A program made the position numbers and the translations under genes. A stretch of 64,000 bases of DNA from Ceratothoa steindachneri (taxonomy: Eukaryota; Arthropoda; Malacostraca; Isopoda; Cymothoidae), in assembly GCA_963969495.1 (NCBI GenBank), contig OZ018328.1, positions 4,827,886 to 4,891,885 on the forward strand. Direction: 5' to 3'. Under the pieces are notes generated by a model. The model saw only the letters and a list, made by a program, of their open reading frames with translations, had not been told where the DNA came from and made no database searches. Each line of letters starts with the position of its first letter. Position 1 is the stretch's first letter. Shown here piece after piece: positions 60,690-64,000 of this stretch.

Positions 60690-61724
60690 TGAACAGAAAA
60701 TATAAGAATAGCTCCAGCAGATTTTGCTATGTTTGTGGCAAAGTGACTTTTTAAATCTTTTGTCTCATGCATATGTTGAGGTAAGGCTAGGAGATCAAGA
60801 TAAAAGTTTTGCACCACATATCTGCTGCAAGGGATACTACATAAGTTTAAGATAGTGGAGTAAGGGTGAACAGAAGTCTCTCTCTTTTGGTGTTCCCACG
60901 GTGTGGAGAGAGGGCAAGCACCACACTACAGAGGTGAGCATTGTATCAAGTACTTAAGCTTTCTGTATTATACTTACTCCTGAAAATGTCATTATTATGC
61001 ATAGACTTAGCATAAAATTAAAAACTAACATAGTTCACTTCAGCATGAACATATTTTTTACTAAACATTTATGTACTATCTGCAACTCCAAATCAATTCC
61101 TTTATGTAATATGCAATTATATTTTCCACAGGTATAAATAAGAAGAATAAACATAGTGTGGCATATCCGGATGTTCCTTCTGCCATCAAACCCCTGCCCC
61201 ATGGCCCAGGAATTCCTATACCTTCTCCCCCTGAACATATAGAGGTACATCAAGAGATTAATATGGAAGTTGACCAAGATTATGACACATCTGAGTCTTA
61301 TCAGGTTTCCAGACATGATATGGTCGCAAGACCATTTACTCAAGTTCAATTAAATGACCTGACCACGGATCTGGGATTTCAAAGGAGAATGCACAACTTC
61401 TTGGCTCTTAACTTCATTAAAATAATAATCTCACTAAAGAAACAACATTTTTTTGGTACAGAAATAGAGAACAAGAGTTTCTAAGCTATTTTTTACAGCA
61501 TTCTTCCAGCTCTTTAGTATACTGCACCAATATTAAAGGACTTGTTGAGGCCCTTGGAATTCCCTACAACCCATTAGAATGGAGACTTTTCTTAGATTCT
61601 TCCAGTAGAAGTTTAAAATCTGTGTTACTGAATATTGGTAACAAGATAGCTTCTGTTCCTATAGGCCATTCAATCTAACTTACTGAAAGTTATGAAAATA
61701 TGAAAAAATTGCTGATTGCTTTAA
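60690..61724 (+). pseudogene. two-exon relic of an uncharacterised repetitive arthropod gene family
   Basis: First block (about 60690-60933) reads SSSRFCYVCGKVTF with a CxxC, then RLGDQDKSFAPHICCKGYY, KSLSFGVPTVWREGKHHTTE and a GTGAGC donor. Second block (from about 61130) reads GINKKNKHSVAYPDVPSAIK, PLPHGPGIPIPSPPEH, FTQVQLNDLTTDLGF. After a frameshift near 61400 it gives TFFWYRNREQEFLSYF, LVYCTNIKGLVEALGI, EWRLFLDSSSRSLKSVLL and GNKIASVPIGHSI, then a stop. From memory this resembles a multicopy family of unnamed proteins in arthropod and other invertebrate genomes, with a cysteine-rich N-terminus and an RLFIDSSKxSLKAVLLHNGN core. I do not know its function. It is cut by I copy J. Confidence 0.6.
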
Positions 61725-61750
61725 AAAAAAAAAAAATCAGGAGCCTATCT

Positions 61751-61776
61751 GGCGACTGCCCACTTGGGCAGTCGCC
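61751..61776 (-). other. perfect 12-bp 3'-terminal stem-loop of I copy J
   Basis: GGCGACTGCCCA (61751-61762) and TGGGCAGTCGCC (61765-61776) are exact complements separated by two bases. It is the most regular version of the hairpin found in all 3'-complete copies. Confidence 0.9.
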
Positions 61777-61867
61777 CACAACTAGGTGACCAACTTCAGG
61801 TGTGTTGCCTCCTGTGAGTCTAACGACTCGGTGGAGGCATGTGGCCGTTTCACCTTACGGGAAACAG

Positions 61868-63773
61868 TCACGCTAGGGGATGAGGGGGGGGAGCCCTGGT
61901 TTTTGCCGGGGCTGGGTGTGAACCCTTTGTGCTGCCTGCTTTACCAGGGGAGCGCCCGGGTTGAGTAGAACCCGCAGAAGGGCTCCGAATGGGCGTGGAA
62001 ACAACCATGCTCGTTGGCCTGGATGGGCCAGGAGCAGAGGGTGCCTTTCTAACCATTGAGGCATAAGACATCCCAGGCAGAGCCGGGCGTGCCAGGACCA
62101 AGTCATTAGCCTCGCAGAATGAGAGTCGATCCAGGGCCTGAATACCCAGGATTTCTTTCTCAAGGAGATACGCACCACATTGCTTCAAAGAAGCGGGGTG
62201 TGGCTCTCCACAATTGACACACTTAGCCACACACGATTTAGACTTATCGTGTGTGGCATAGGAGCAATTTACACAGACTTTGGGTAACCCCGACTATGCA
62301 TGTCTACAAGAACAATTCGTAGGGCCGAAGCGTTGACAGTAATAGCACCACTGCGGCAGTGGCACGAATGCCTTCACGCGGTAGCGGTATCAACTGGCAC
62401 GCACCGACTCAGGGAGCTTGTCACAGTCAAACATGACGAAGAGTGTAGAGGTGGGTCTCGAGGCCCCTCCCTGTTTTCTCATCACATGTTCGACCTTGAC
62501 CGCCCCATGGTCGGCCAGCTTTAAGGTGATGTTCTCTATGGAGTAGTCAAAGAGTTCCCTCGCATAAACTACTCCTTTCACAAAGTTCATGGTAGAGTGC
62601 GGCGTCACACTCACCGGGGTGCCATGAAGTGTCCAAAGAGCACTTATCTTGGCCGCCTCGGAGGGATTCGCCGCATTCGCCAGAAGGCTCCCGTCCGAGA
62701 AACGGGTCACCTTCATCTCTCTACCAATTACAGGATCATGTTGCCCTTGGCCAACATGCTGCCATCAGTGGAGTGAATAACGAGGAAGCGTTTGAAGCCA
62801 ACGGGCTCGAAAAAGCCAGGTAACCTCTGAATGAGGGGCCCACACGTTATCGAGGCTCTGCCCTGCGCACTTTTGGTCTTAGTCGGGGTCTCCGCACCCG
62901 GGAGACAGAGGGGTCGGATGTGCCGATCGTGGCTTGCTTGCTTACCAAAGCAGCAGACCCATCCGTCCCTGCAGCCCCCGAGTCTTTTTAGTATTTTTTC
63001 TGTTCTTTTTCTTTTTAGGAGAGGATGGTGGGAAATGAACCCGCTTCTCCCCTCCGCCGGCAGGAGCCCCCAGGCCAGATGGACCAGCCTCAGCCAGGTC
63101 CTTCTCCGAAATTAAAAAGGTCCTGGTGGGCGCAGGGGCACCGGTCGAAGGAGATCCCTCCCCTCCTTGTACTGCCTCTGAAACCCTAGCCGTTTGAGGA
63201 GGACCTTGCATAATGGTGGATTCGGGTTTGGTGCTTGGCATCGAGCCCAGATTTCCTCCCATGGAAGGCCCTACCATCTGAGGCTGGGTTGCCTCAAGGA
63301 CCATGTCTATCTCAGGGGGGCCTCCAGTTGTCCATCCACACCCCAGAACTGTCTGTAGTCACCTCTGGGGAGGCACAGGCCTTGACCCAGGCAAAGTTTA
63401 ATATTCTTGCCAGCAGGTCTTTTGAGGGAAGGAACCGAAGGGGCCTGGCTTCCTTCTCCCCCCTAAGGAGGTTTGCCCTACAGAGCCGCTTTAATGGGGA
63501 GCGGTCGGATCTGGGGCTGCCTGCTGGCTTTCTTGGCAGTCCCCTTGGAAAGAAAAGGGGGGGACTGCCACTGGAATGAGGGAGGTGCCCAAAAGCAACT
63601 CCAGAGGAGCGAGTGAGGGGAAGTCCCCTACACCTGTAGGTGAAGGAGAGGAGTAAGCCTCCTCTCCTGTTAGAGAAATTTGGAGGGTCCCCTGTGGAGC
63701 TGCCCGAGGGTGGCTCCGTCGATGGAACAGGGGGAATTAAGGGGATTTTTTTCTTTGACTCATCATTGGGCAT
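61868..63773 (-). pseudogene. I-element ORF1, copy J, frameshifted
   Basis: Starts MPNDESKKKIPLIPPV at 63773. Frames change near 63310, 62940, 62730 and 62240. Recognisable parts are RFSDGSLLANAANPSEAAKI, FVKGVVYARELFDYSIENIT, CVNCGEPHPASLKQC (third knuckle) and VLARPALPGMSYAS. In the first knuckle region the histidine/cysteine spacing is disturbed (FGPTNC instead of FGHTNRSC). Together with the absent ORF2 this copy is not autonomous and its ORF1 is broken. Confidence 0.85.
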
Positions 63774-64000
63774 GGTGAGCCTCGTTTTATTATGGGATGC
63801 AATAGCTCATCACCTCTCACAGTAGCCCACTCTGCAAGGAGTGCATACAGGCCTGGAAGAGCCAGGTGCCGCCATTTAAGGCCACCTCTCCCGCCTGGTG
63901 ACCTGACAGCCCTTCAGCATGGCGGCTCCACCTTGGGCACAGCGTAAAATTGATAAAGTGTGAAGAGAGACGCAAAAGAGATGTGACGAAGGTATGGGTG

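Larger units (their letters stand above)
61725..64000 (-). mobile_element. I element copy J: ORF1 joined directly to the 3' stem-loop, ORF2 deleted; runs off the window
   Basis: The tail is at 61725-61737 and a perfect 12-bp stem-loop at 61751-61776. About 20 bases further, at roughly 61795, the sequence is already the C-terminal region of ORF1. The whole of ORF2 and most of the 3' UTR are missing. The parents share CTAG near the junction. ORF1 and the start of the 5' leader follow to the window end, so the 5' terminus is outside. Confidence 0.9.

Overview
The window is a piece of an animal nuclear genome, most likely an arthropod and perhaps a crustacean. The reasons are intron-bearing host exons, long (AT)n microsatellites, and a dense mix of metazoan transposons: I-clade, CR1 and L2 non-LTR elements, Ty3/gypsy, piggyBac, hAT, Merlin-like and Tc1-like. 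I see no bacterial operon, CRISPR array, rRNA or tRNA gene. Species-level identity cannot be read from the sequence.

Layout. 1-2474: microsatellites, one candidate exon (964-1080) and a 133-bp near-perfect hairpin (2126-2258). 2475-20323: mostly copies of one I-clade retrotransposon (A 2475-5804 +, an old fragment 7505-8135 +, B 8163-10316 -, C 11211-14640 +, H 14641-15869 +, G 18190-20323 -), with a CR1 element (5803-7505 -) abutting A and a decayed Ty3/gypsy element interrupted by G. 20655-25240: a decayed hAT transposase gene with a SINE-like insertion, then a Merlin/ISXO2-like transposase relic. 26992-29727: a piggyBac element with perfect terminal repeats and an uninterrupted transposase. 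30115-33200: gypsy gag relic and a decayed non-LTR reverse transcriptase.

34365-48658 (minus strand) is the host gene I consider most important: the C-terminal part of a TECPR1-like protein (tectonin repeats plus a dysferlin-type DysF module), read from ten exons whose phases agree. Four of these exons (45146-46296) encode a complete galectin domain. TECPR1 exons lie on both sides of them, so the galectin sits inside the tectonin/DysF protein. TECPR1 senses damaged lysosomes and cytosolic galectins bind glycans exposed by such damage, so this protein could join both activities. The intron 36755-45145 holds a three-level retroelement nest (I copy F/K split by an L2, itself split by I copy D).

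52830-64000: a hAT/ZBED5-like relic split by a nearly intact 6979-bp I element (copy E, 53061-60039, perfect 19-bp target duplication), then a two-exon relic of an uncharacterised repetitive gene family (60690-61724), ended by I copy J, which keeps ORF1 and the 3' hairpin but has no ORF2.

I-element biology read from the copies: the 5' end starts CCCCGTAAGGGG; a hairpin precedes ORF1; ORF1 has three zinc knuckles; ORF2 has endonuclease, reverse transcriptase, RNase H and a terminal zinc finger; the 3' end carries a conserved stem-loop. Several copies are internal deletion derivatives, two with continuous ORF1::RT frames.
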